Source: Hymenobacter lucidus (GTDB lineage Bacteria; Bacteroidota; Bacteroidia; Cytophagales; Hymenobacteraceae). Taken from it: a stretch of DNA of 64,000 nucleotides. The translations under genes and the position numbers were made by a program. Location: NCBI RefSeq assembly GCF_020447265.1, contig NZ_JAJADR010000003.1:608315-672314 (forward strand), written 5' to 3'. Positions 14,351 to 21,630 of the stretch are shown piece after piece. The notes below the pieces were generated by a model. The model was not told the origin of the DNA and made no database searches. It was given only the letters and a program-made list of their open reading frames with translations. How positions within the stretch are numbered: position 1 is the first letter of the stretch; every line of letters begins with the position of its first letter.

Positions 14351-16909
14351 TCAGAAACGGGCCTGCAATTTAGCAAAGTAAAACCGACCATTCGCGCCCA
14401 TCTGCACCGGGTCCCAGGCGCCGCCAGTTTCGGTGAGCTGCGGGTCGAACAGCGTAGGGTACCGATTGAACAGGTTGGTGCTGCCCACGGCCAGCTGGAT
14501 ATGGTCGTTGAGGGAGTAGCTTAGGGTCAGATCGGTGGTGATGCGCTTCTGGTAGTTCATCGGGTCGCCGTTCCAGTCGATGAGCTGCACCTTATCGAAG
14601 CGCACGAAGCGCAGTAGCGCGCCCCACTTGCTCACCTTGTAATCAAAGGTTAGGTTAATTTTGGACGGCGGCGCGGAGGCTTTTACAAAGGCTTGCTCCC
14701 GGGCTCCAAAAAACTCCTCCTCGCGTCCGGCCAGGCGGCCCGAGGTCTGCACCCGGTCGATACGCAGCTGGTTGAAGTTGGCGGCCAGCGTCGAGTTCAG
14801 GCGGCCGGCTACACCCAGCGTAGCGGTGTGGTTCAGCACTACGTCGAGGCCCAGGGAGCGGGTATCGGCGGCATTGGCAAAGAACTGGGCCTGCCCAACG
14901 TTCAACGCCAGCAGGTCTTCCCCAATCACCGGGTCGTCGGAGCTAAACTGGCTGGTGAGCACCACCCGGTCTTTCACCTTAATGTAGTAGCCGTCCAGGG
15001 TGAGACTGAGCGAGGAGCCGATACGGCTGGTCAGGCCCACGTTGGCACTGTTGGAGGTTTCCTGCTTCAGACTCGGAATGCCCAGCTTCTGGGTTACGGC
15101 GCTGTTGTTGCGGGCCAGCAGCACTTCCACCGGGTCACCGCCGATGAAGTTGGTGAAGGTGGAGTTGAAGTTGATCTGGGCCAGCGACGGGGCGCGGAAA
15201 CCGGTGCTGTAGGTACCGCGCAGCGTGAGAAACTCCGTCAGGTTGTAGCGCGTCGATACCTTGTAGTTGAGCGTGCTGCCGAAGTCGGTGTAGTTCTCAA
15301 AGCGCAGGGCGGCGGCCAGCAGCCACTGCGGCGTAAAGCTCAGTTCGGCATCCACGTAGGCGCCAAAATTGTCGCGCTTGGCCTTAATTTCGTCTTTGGG
15401 CTGGAAGCCGGGAAAGCCTTGGGAGCCGGGCGCCGCATCAGGGTTCACGCTGAAGGTATCCCAGGAATTCCGCTCCCCGGCAAACAGCGAATACCACTCG
15501 CGCCGCCATTCCGCTCCGGCCGCCAGATTCAGGCCCTGCAGCACGGTTCTGTAGTTGCGCGTCAGGCCCAGGCTCACCACATCCTGCTTCAGCTGGAAGC
15601 CGCCCGCGTCGAAGGTGGTAGGCGAGCTGGCGCCCAGCGTGGCGTTCAGCGAGTTTTCTACGCCGTACTCGAAGCGGTTGGAGCCGAAGTTGTTGCTCAA
15701 ATCCAGTTCGGTTTCGCCCAGCGCAAACCGCACGCCGGCCACGGCCGAGGCATCCCAGATGTCGCTGGTAATTACCGGGTCGAAGCCGTTGGGGTAAATA
15801 GCGGGCACGTTCCGGTCGTCGTCGGCAAAGCGCGTCCAGGCGTAGGCGTCGCCCCGCCGCTTATTGGCACCGCCAAAAACGTAGATGTGGGCTTTGTCGC
15901 CGAGGGCAAACTTGGAGTTCAGGTAGGCCGAGGTGTTCGATACTTTCGGGTCGCCGTATTCGCGGCGGGCCAGACCGTCGGCATTGGGCACGGCGGCGCG
16001 CTGGGTGTGCTGGCGCTGGTTGAAGTCGACAGTGGCGTTGATAAAGCTACCCTGCTCACCCAGCCCGATGCCGTAGTTGAGGTTGGCGTTGAAGTTGCCG
16101 CCGTCGAGGTTCTTATCGTCGCGGCGGTATTGAGCGTCGTAGGCACCGTAGTTCACGCTGGCCGTGAGCTCCTTCACCGAGCTTTTGAGCACGATGTTAA
16201 TCACGCCGGCAATAGCGTCGGAGCCGTACTGGGCCGCCGCCCCGTCGCGCAGAATCTCGATTCGCTCGATGCTGGCGGCCGGAATGACGTTCAAATCGGT
16301 GCCGGTGTTGCCGCGGCCCCGCGAGCCAAACAGGTTCACCAAGGCCGACTGGTGCTGGCGCTTACCGTTCACGAGTACCAGCGTCTGGTCGGGGCCGAGG
16401 CCGCGCAGGGAAGCCGGGTCCACGTGGTCGGCGCCGTCGGAGCCGGTCTGGCGGTTGGAGTTAAAAGAAGGCGCCACGAATTGCAGCAGCTGGTTCACGT
16501 CGAGCTGGCCGGTTTTGGTGGTCACCTCCCGCAAATCGATGATGTCGACTGGCGAAGGCGAGTCGGTGACGGAGCGGTTTTGGCTGCGCGAGCCTACTAC
16601 CTGCACCGTACCCAGGCTGGTGGTGGCCTCCGTCAGCTTAACATCCATCGTGCCGCCGGTGGGCACAATTTCCTGCGTGGCAAAGCCAATGGAGCTGATA
16701 ACAAGACGTGGGCTAGTGGTGCGCGACGACAGCGTAAACTGCCCGTTATTATCGGTAGCCGTGCCGTTGTTGGTGCCTTTTTCCACTACCGTAGCCCCAA
16801 TGACGGCCCGGCCGGCAGCGTCCGTCACCCGGCCACTCAGGGTTTGGCTTTGGGCCCAGGCCGTAGCGCTGGTCAGGCACATGGCTACTACAAGTACATT
16901 ATTCCGCAT
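14351..16909 (-). CDS. TonB-dependent receptor with CarboxypepD_reg domain
   Basis: An 852-residue outer-membrane receptor. Signal peptide residues 1-20 (ending ATAWAQ), then a carboxypeptidase-regulatory-like beta sandwich (about 22-105, LSGRVTDAAGRAVIGATV), the plug (about 115-235, with LVNGKRQ, IPAASIERIEILRDGAAAQYG and AIAGVINIVLK), and a long beta barrel ending in the aromatic-terminated KLQARF. It imports a substrate using TonB energy. No SusD partner, regulator or enzyme is adjacent, so the ligand (siderophore, glycan or other) cannot be named. It is a single gene bounded by a terminator upstream and the GTTGTCAG array downstream. Confidence 0.92.
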   Translation of the reverse strand: MRNNVLVVAMCLTSATAWAQSQTLSGRVTDAAGRAVIGATVVEKGTNNGTATDNNGQFTLSSRTTSPRLVISSIGFATQEIVPTGGTMDVKLTEATTSLGTVQVVGSRSQNRSVTDSPSPVDIIDLREVTTKTGQLDVNQLLQFVAPSFNSNRQTGSDGADHVDPASLRGLGPDQTLVLVNGKRQHQSALVNLFGSRGRGNTGTDLNVIPAASIERIEILRDGAAAQYGSDAIAGVINIVLKSSVKELTASVNYGAYDAQYRRDDKNLDGGNFNANLNYGIGLGEQGSFINATVDFNQRQHTQRAAVPNADGLARREYGDPKVSNTSAYLNSKFALGDKAHIYVFGGANKRRGDAYAWTRFADDDRNVPAIYPNGFDPVITSDIWDASAVAGVRFALGETELDLSNNFGSNRFEYGVENSLNATLGASSPTTFDAGGFQLKQDVVSLGLTRNYRTVLQGLNLAAGAEWRREWYSLFAGERNSWDTFSVNPDAAPGSQGFPGFQPKDEIKAKRDNFGAYVDAELSFTPQWLLAAALRFENYTDFGSTLNYKVSTRYNLTEFLTLRGTYSTGFRAPSLAQINFNSTFTNFIGGDPVEVLLARNNSAVTQKLGIPSLKQETSNSANVGLTSRIGSSLSLTLDGYYIKVKDRVVLTSQFSSDDPVIGEDLLALNVGQAQFFANAADTRSLGLDVVLNHTATLGVAGRLNSTLAANFNQLRIDRVQTSGRLAGREEEFFGAREQAFVKASAPPSKINLTFDYKVSKWGALLRFVRFDKVQLIDWNGDPMNYQKRITTDLTLSYSLNDHIQLAVGSTNLFNRYPTLFDPQLTETGGAWDPVQMGANGRFYFAKLQARF

Positions 16910-16934
16910 ACTCCGCTTTAAATAGTGAATACCC

Positions 16935-16960
16935 GAGCGGTATGGTCTGCAATACCGCTC
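16935..16960 (-). promoter_or_regulatory. Leader hairpin upstream of the TonB receptor
   Basis: Perfect 9-bp stem GAGCGGTAT / ATACCGCTC with an 8-base loop, 26-51 bases before the receptor start codon. It may be an operator or a leader RNA hairpin. Confidence 0.4.
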
Positions 16961-17001
16961 CTACGGCAAGTATAGGCCTTTTGTAATAAATAAAGGCGGT
17001 C

Positions 17002-17039
17002 AACAAAAAAACCAGCCGGTCGGGGCTGGTTTTTTTGTT
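17002..17039. terminator. Bidirectional-looking terminator downstream of PDH E2
   Basis: Perfect 16-bp stem AACAAAAAAACCAGCC / GGCTGGTTTTTTTGTT with a 6-base loop, 27 bases after the E2 stop on the minus strand. Confidence 0.92.
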
Positions 17040-17066
17040 ACTGACAATAAAGGCAGGCTGCCGTTA

Positions 17067-18821
17067 TCAGATAAGCATTTTCATCGGGTCTTCCAGCAGG
17101 GCTTTCAGCGTCTGGAGGAAAGCCGCGCCGGTAGCACCGTCCACCACGCGGTGGTCGCAGCTCAGCGTTACTTTCATCACGTTGCCGATAGCCAACGCAC
17201 CGTCGCGTACCACGGCCGTCTGCTTGATGCCGCCCACGGCCAGGATGCAGGCATCCGGCGGGTTGATGATGGCGGTGAATTCCTCGATGCCGAACATGCC
17301 CAGGTTGGAGATGGTGAAGGTGCTGCCCTCCCACTCGGCGGGCTGCAGCTTCTTCGATTTGGCTTTGCCGGCCAGCTCTTTCACTTCGGTAGCAATGGTG
17401 GCGAGGCCTTTGCCGTCGGCGTTGCGCACCACGGGCACCAGCAGGCCTTCATCCACGGCCACGGCCACGCCGATGTTGACCACCTTGTTCTGGCGGATCT
17501 TGTCGCCGAGCCACGAGGAGTTGACGGCCGGATGTTGCTTCAGAGCTACGGCAGCAGCCTTGATAACGAGGTCGTTGAAGCTGAGCTTCACCGGCGAGAG
17601 GGTGTTGAGCTGGGTGCGAACCTCCATGGCGCGGTCCATCAGGATTTCCATCGTCAGATAGAAATGCGGGGCCGTGAAGAGGCTTTCCGAGAGGCGGCGG
17701 GCAATAACCTTGCGCATCTGCGACACCGGCGTGTCAGTGTAGGTGCCCTCGGCGGGCTGAGCAGCGGGAGCAGCCGGAGCAGCGGCGGGAGCCGGCACCG
17801 CTGCCTGCGGGGTAGCAGCTGGGGCGGCTTCCGGAGCCGGAGCGGCAGCGGGCTGCGCGGCAGGGGCAGTGCCGGGCTGGGCGCTTTCCAGGTCGCGCGA
17901 CACGATACGGCCATTTTCGCCCGAGCCTTTGATGGTGTTCAGATCAATGCCTTTTTCGCGGGCAATACTCTTAGCCAGCGGCGAGGCAAACAGTCGGCCA
18001 CCGGTAGTAGTAGCAGCTTGGGGCGCGGCAGCGGCAGCAACCGGCGCAGCGGCTGGCGCGGCCGAAGTAGCCGGAGAAGCTTCAGTGGGAGCGGGAGCCG
18101 CGGCCGGCGTGGCTGCACCACCCGACTGGCCGCCGAGCAGGGCCTGAATGTCGGCTCCTTCTTCGCCGATGATGGCCAGAATACCGTCTACAACAACTGC
18201 CTCGCCCTCTTTAGGGCCGATGTAGAGCAGCGTACCGTCGTCGTAGTTTTCCAGCTCCATCGTCGCCTTGTCGGTTTCGACTTCGGCCAGAACGTCGCCG
18301 GATTTCACTTTGTCGCCCACTTTCTTCTGCCAGGAGGCAATGGTGCCTTCCGTCATTGTGTCGCTCATTTTCGGCATCCGGATAACGGTAGCCTTTTTGC
18401 CATTGCCAGCGGGGGCGGCAGCGGCGGGGGCTGCGGCCGGAGCGGCGGCAACCGGGGCAGGCGCAGGTGCCGGGGCGGCAGCTGCCGGAGCCGGAGCGGG
18501 AGCTTCCTCGGCTTTCGGCGCGGGAGCCGCGGCCGGGGCGCCACCACCTTGAATCTGGCTCAGCAGCACGGAAATATCTTCGCCTTCCTTGCCCACGATG
18601 GCCAGTACGCCATCCACGGGTACGGCTTCGGTTTCTTTGGGACCAATGTAGAGCAGGGTGCCGTCTTCGTAGTTTTCCAGCTCCATGGTGGCCTTGTCGG
18701 TTTCAACTTCGGCCAGGATATCCCCGGATTTGACTTTATCACCCACCTTTTTGAGCCACGCCGCAATGACTCCTTCGGTCATGGTGTCGCTCATTTTGGG
18801 CATTTTTATGATTTCGGCCAT
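17067..18821 (-). CDS. Pyruvate dehydrogenase E2, dihydrolipoamide acetyltransferase
   Basis: A 584-residue core subunit of the pyruvate dehydrogenase complex; it passes acetyl groups from lipoyl arms to CoA. Two lipoyl domains are present (about residues 3-78 and 146-220, lipoyl lysines K43 and K185 in ETDKATMELE), joined by Ala-Pro-rich linkers. The E1/E3-binding domain follows (ASPLAKSIAREKGID to RIVSRDLE, about 275-312), then another Ala-Pro linker and the catalytic domain (about 360-584) with H557 and D561 in DHRVVDG. The ends MPKMSDTMTEG and DPMKMLI are typical. Single gene here; E1 and E3 genes are elsewhere. Confidence 0.95.
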   Translation of the reverse strand: MAEIIKMPKMSDTMTEGVIAAWLKKVGDKVKSGDILAEVETDKATMELENYEDGTLLYIGPKETEAVPVDGVLAIVGKEGEDISVLLSQIQGGGAPAAAPAPKAEEAPAPAPAAAAPAPAPAPVAAAPAAAPAAAAPAGNGKKATVIRMPKMSDTMTEGTIASWQKKVGDKVKSGDVLAEVETDKATMELENYDDGTLLYIGPKEGEAVVVDGILAIIGEEGADIQALLGGQSGGAATPAAAPAPTEASPATSAAPAAAPVAAAAAPQAATTTGGRLFASPLAKSIAREKGIDLNTIKGSGENGRIVSRDLESAQPGTAPAAQPAAAPAPEAAPAATPQAAVPAPAAAPAAPAAQPAEGTYTDTPVSQMRKVIARRLSESLFTAPHFYLTMEILMDRAMEVRTQLNTLSPVKLSFNDLVIKAAAVALKQHPAVNSSWLGDKIRQNKVVNIGVAVAVDEGLLVPVVRNADGKGLATIATEVKELAGKAKSKKLQPAEWEGSTFTISNLGMFGIEEFTAIINPPDACILAVGGIKQTAVVRDGALAIGNVMKVTLSCDHRVVDGATGAAFLQTLKALLEDPMKMLI

Positions 18822-18849
18822 CTGCGTCTTCGCTTGTATTGTGTAGGGT

Positions 18850-18880
18850 CAAAATTAGCCCGAAAATATTCGGGTGCAAA
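18850..18880 (-). promoter_or_regulatory. Promoter of the PDH E2 gene with palindrome in the spacer
   Basis: On the minus strand, TTTG (18877-18880), a 19-base spacer and TAATTTTG (18850-18857) match the Bacteroidota -33/-7 consensus exactly. The start codon is 29 bases downstream. The spacer contains the palindrome CCCGAAAATATTCGGG (18859-18874), placed where a bound protein would block or remodel the promoter. Confidence 0.8.
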
Positions 18881-19033
18881 CTATAACGCATTAGCCTGCC
18901 GCATCAGTCCGTCAGCGAATTTTCGCCCTGGCCAGTACCAGGCAGACTGCGAGGAAATTGCTCCTGCGTAAGGGCTTACTTCAAGGCAGTGGTTGCTCAC
19001 TAAAATTGTGCTTTTCGGCTGATACTGTGGTGA

Positions 19034-19131
19034 CCGTCATTCCGAGCTTGCCGAGGAATCTCGCGTGCTGAGGTTGCAATGCTATTTAATTACCATTGCC
19101 CGCGAGATGTCTCCCGCTGGTCGACAGGACG
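19034..19131. repeat. Degenerate GTCATTCCGAG-type inverted repeat
   Basis: The left arm contains CGTCATTCCGAG and GGAATCTCGCG, the right arm CGCGAGATGTCTCCCG and GACAGGACG; the arms are only partly complementary. This resembles the dispersed GTCATTCCGAG palindromes seen in many bacterial genomes. The rest of the 326-base gap around it (18881-19033 and 19132-19147) shows nothing beyond the E2 promoter. Confidence 0.5.
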
Positions 19132-19147
19132 TTCTTTTCCTCTCAGC

Positions 19148-19771
19148 CTACGGGCAATCCTGCAAGTGGGCCACGTCCAGAAAGCTACTCACGGAAAACA
19201 GGCTGCCGGTATAGTGCAGCTTGTAGAGGCACAGGTTGCGGTGCTCGAAGGCATCCATAGCGCTGAGCGGGTAGTTCAGCAGCTGGCAGAGCATTACGCG
19301 CATGGCCCGACCGTGCATGCACACCAGTACGGTTTCTTCCTCGGGGCGGCTGCGCAGCAGTTCAATAAATGGGCGCTGCCGGGCCGCTACCTCATCCGGA
19401 CTTTCGCCCCCGAGCAGGCGGGCGTGGGTTTCGCCCCGTTTCCACTGTTGCAGCACGCCGTTGTATTCCTCGTCTTCCTCGGGCGTGATGCGCATCCCTT
19501 CGCGCACGCCCCAGCTAATCTCGTTGAGGCCGCTGTGCTCTTCGTGGGGCAGCGGCAGGTTCAGGAAGCCGCGCACCGACTGATGGGTGCGCTTTAGCGT
19601 AGAGGTGTACACCTTGTCGAAGGGCAGGTGCTGATAGGCCGCGAAAAAGCGGGCTGCCTGCCGGTGGCCGGCCTCGTTCAGATCCGAATCGACGCCCGAG
19701 CCCTGCACGATGCCGGCCACGTTGAAATCGGTCTGCCCGTGTCGGATGAGGTATATTTTTTTGACGCTCAC
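19148..19771 (-). CDS. Histidine phosphatase family protein (phosphoglycerate mutase-like)
   Basis: A 207-residue cytoplasmic phosphatase. The phosphohistidine loop is LIRHGQTDFNVAG near the N-terminus, the second catalytic His is in VCMHGRAMRV, and Arg and Glu of the active site are in STLKRTHQS and LNEISWGVREG. I chose the GTG at 19771 (VSVKKIYLIRHG) because the RHG loop normally lies within the first ten residues; an in-frame ATG at 19840 would add 23 residues that overlap the divergent promoter region. Substrate not predictable (phosphosugar, nucleotide or protein). Confidence 0.85.
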   Translation of the reverse strand: MSVKKIYLIRHGQTDFNVAGIVQGSGVDSDLNEAGHRQAARFFAAYQHLPFDKVYTSTLKRTHQSVRGFLNLPLPHEEHSGLNEISWGVREGMRITPEEDEEYNGVLQQWKRGETHARLLGGESPDEVAARQRPFIELLRSRPEEETVLVCMHGRAMRVMLCQLLNYPLSAMDAFEHRNLCLYKLHYTGSLFSVSSFLDVAHLQDCP

Positions 19772-19849
19772 TTTCCCGCTAGCTTTGTTGTTTGGCCCCG
19801 AAAGTACTGCTTTCCGAGGCCTGAATCCGTTTAATTCCATTCGTAGCGC

Positions 19850-20293
19850 ATGTCACACCCTACCGCCGACCTGGCCCAGCTCAATGCTTGGTGCCGCAAT
19901 ACGCTGGGCGAACACCTTGGTATTGAAATCACTGAAGTAGGCGACCAGCTGCTGGTAGGCCGCATGCCCGTCGACCACCGCACCCACCAGCCAATGGGCC
20001 TGCTGCACGGCGGCGCGTCGGTGGCCCTGGCCGAAACGCTGGGCAGCATCGGGGCAGCACTACAGGTTGACGTACGCAAAAAAGCCTGTGTGGGGCTGGA
20101 AATCAACGCGAATCACTTGAAAGGCGTGCACTCGGGCTGGGTGGTGGGCCGGGCCACGGCTATTCACGTGGGCCGCAGCACTCAGGTCTGGGAAATCCGC
20201 ATTACCCACGAGGAAACCGGCGTGCTGGTGTGCATCAGCCGCATCACTATGGCCGTCATCGACCTGCCCGCCAGCAGCGAGAAAAAGGCATGA
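19850..20293 (+). CDS. Hotdog-fold acyl-CoA thioesterase, probable MenI role
   Basis: A 147-residue hotdog thioesterase of the PaaI/YdiI type. The catalytic region is GLLHGGASVALAETLGS with the acid E in ALAE, and the CoA-binding pattern NANHLKGV follows. Its last codons overlap the menF start (ATGA), and menD and menB follow, so the natural job is hydrolysis of 1,4-dihydroxy-2-naphthoyl-CoA in menaquinone synthesis (MenI/YdiI). The family is clear; the specific substrate is inferred from the operon. Confidence 0.85.
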   Translation: MSHPTADLAQLNAWCRNTLGEHLGIEITEVGDQLLVGRMPVDHRTHQPMGLLHGGASVALAETLGSIGAALQVDVRKKACVGLEINANHLKGVHSGWVVGRATAIHVGRSTQVWEIRITHEETGVLVCISRITMAVIDLPASSEKKA

Positions 20294-21522
20294 GCCAGCC
20301 GTTGCCGCGAATAGTGGCCTGGCCCGGCACGGTGCCGGCGCTGCCCGAGCAGCTCCAGCAGCTGCTCACTTTTGCGTTGCAGCAGCAACTGCCAGTGGCC
20401 GTGTGGCGCCTGCCCGGCACCGAGCACGCCCAATTGTGCCTGAGCCTGTCGGCCGATTCGGCCCTGACAGGCCTGCCACCCGCCCTTACGCCCGAGGCAC
20501 CGGCTGGCTTCGCCTTTTTCCCCTTCCGCGACTCCGACCACAACCCGGCCCTGTTTCTGCCCGCCGACATCTATTGGCACGCCGTAGCCCCCGACCAGCT
20601 CCACCTCGACTCGACTGACAGCCGGGCCAGTCAGCTGCTGGCGTTTCTGGCCACCGAGCACGCCAACGACCCCGACCCGCTGCCCTGGCACTTGAGCACC
20701 CAGCCCGTACCGCACACTACCTCCCAGGATGAGTATTTCCGGCTGGTTGAAACCGGCGTAGCGGCCATCAAAAGCGGACAAGTGGTGAAGGTAGTATCGT
20801 CGCGGGCGGCGCGGCGGCCATTGCCCGAAGGCTTTGATGCGCTGCGAGCTTTTGGGGCGCTCTGTTCCCGCTACCCGCGCGCTTTCGTGTCGTTGGTGAG
20901 TGCGCCGGGCGCGGGCACCTGGCTGGGCGCCTCGCCGGAAGTGCTGGCCGAAATCGACGAGAACGGCGTTTTCCGGACCATGGCCCTGGCCGGCACCCAG
21001 CCGCTGGCACCCGGCGCGCTGCCGCAGCACGCCATCTGGCGGCAAAAAGAAATTGAGGAGCAAGCCCTAGTGGCGCGCTACATCGTGAGCTGCTTTAAGC
21101 AGCTGCGGCTGCGCGAATACGACGAAACCGGCCCCCGCACCGTGGTAGCGGGCCAGCTGCTGCACCTACGCACCGACTTCGCCGTGAACCTGCGCCAGGT
21201 ACCATTCCCTACGCTGGGCACTGATATGCTGCGCCTGCTCCACCCCACATCGGCCGTGGGCGGCATGCCACGCCAGGCAGCCCTCAACTTTCTGCTGGCG
21301 CACGAAGGCTACGACCGAGCCTACTACAGCGGCTTTTTGGGACCCGTAAACCTGCCGCAGGCCGGCGTTTCGCGGTTATTCGTGAATTTGCGCTGCCTGC
21401 AACTTCACCCCCACGAAGCCGTTCTCTACGCGGGCACCGGCCTCACCGTCGACTCCGACCCGGAGCGCGAATGGCAGGAAACCGAAATGAAACTAAGCAC
21501 CATTGGGGCCATCTTGCGGTGA
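20290..21522 (+). CDS. menF: Isochorismate synthase
   Basis: A 410-residue chorismate-binding enzyme that converts chorismate to isochorismate, the first committed step to menaquinone. The conserved core includes VKVVSSRAAR, the GTWLGASPEVLAE strand, TMALAGTQP, the EIEEQALVARYI helix and the C-terminal YSGFLGPVN, LRCLQL and YAGTGLTVDSDPEREWQETEMK. The ATG at 20290 overlaps the thioesterase stop by four bases. Isochorismate synthase rather than anthranilate or aminodeoxychorismate synthase is supported by menD and menB downstream. Confidence 0.92.
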   Translation: MSQPLPRIVAWPGTVPALPEQLQQLLTFALQQQLPVAVWRLPGTEHAQLCLSLSADSALTGLPPALTPEAPAGFAFFPFRDSDHNPALFLPADIYWHAVAPDQLHLDSTDSRASQLLAFLATEHANDPDPLPWHLSTQPVPHTTSQDEYFRLVETGVAAIKSGQVVKVVSSRAARRPLPEGFDALRAFGALCSRYPRAFVSLVSAPGAGTWLGASPEVLAEIDENGVFRTMALAGTQPLAPGALPQHAIWRQKEIEEQALVARYIVSCFKQLRLREYDETGPRTVVAGQLLHLRTDFAVNLRQVPFPTLGTDMLRLLHPTSAVGGMPRQAALNFLLAHEGYDRAYYSGFLGPVNLPQAGVSRLFVNLRCLQLHPHEAVLYAGTGLTVDSDPEREWQETEMKLSTIGAILR

Positions 21523-21524
21523 AA

Positions 21525-21628
21525 TAGTGAGATAGTGAACTGGTGAGTTGTCGTGTGCCGTGCACTGCTTGCACGGTCTGTGCCACCAGAACATCAAACT
21601 CACTAAGTCACTAAATCACTAACTCACA
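21525..21628. repeat. Inverted array of AGTGA / TCACT words between menF and menD
   Basis: The left arm (21525-21550) reiterates AGTGA and GGTGAG, the right arm (21597-21628) reiterates ACTCACTAAGTCACTAAATC and CACTAACTCAC. A small perfect hairpin CCGTGCA/TGCACGG sits in the centre. The left arm starts three bases after the menF stop; the right arm ends two bases before the menD ATG. Confidence 0.65.
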
Positions 21629-21630
21629 CC

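Noticed and set aside
14693..16921. A 742-codon open frame on the plus strand opposite the TonB receptor gene
   Set aside because: It is an antisense shadow caused by high GC and biased third positions; the receptor on the minus strand has a full domain structure and signal peptide.
17151..18971. A 606-codon open frame opposite the pyruvate dehydrogenase E2 gene
   Set aside because: Antisense of Ala-Pro linkers yields Gly-Arg-Ser-rich low-complexity sequence without domains.
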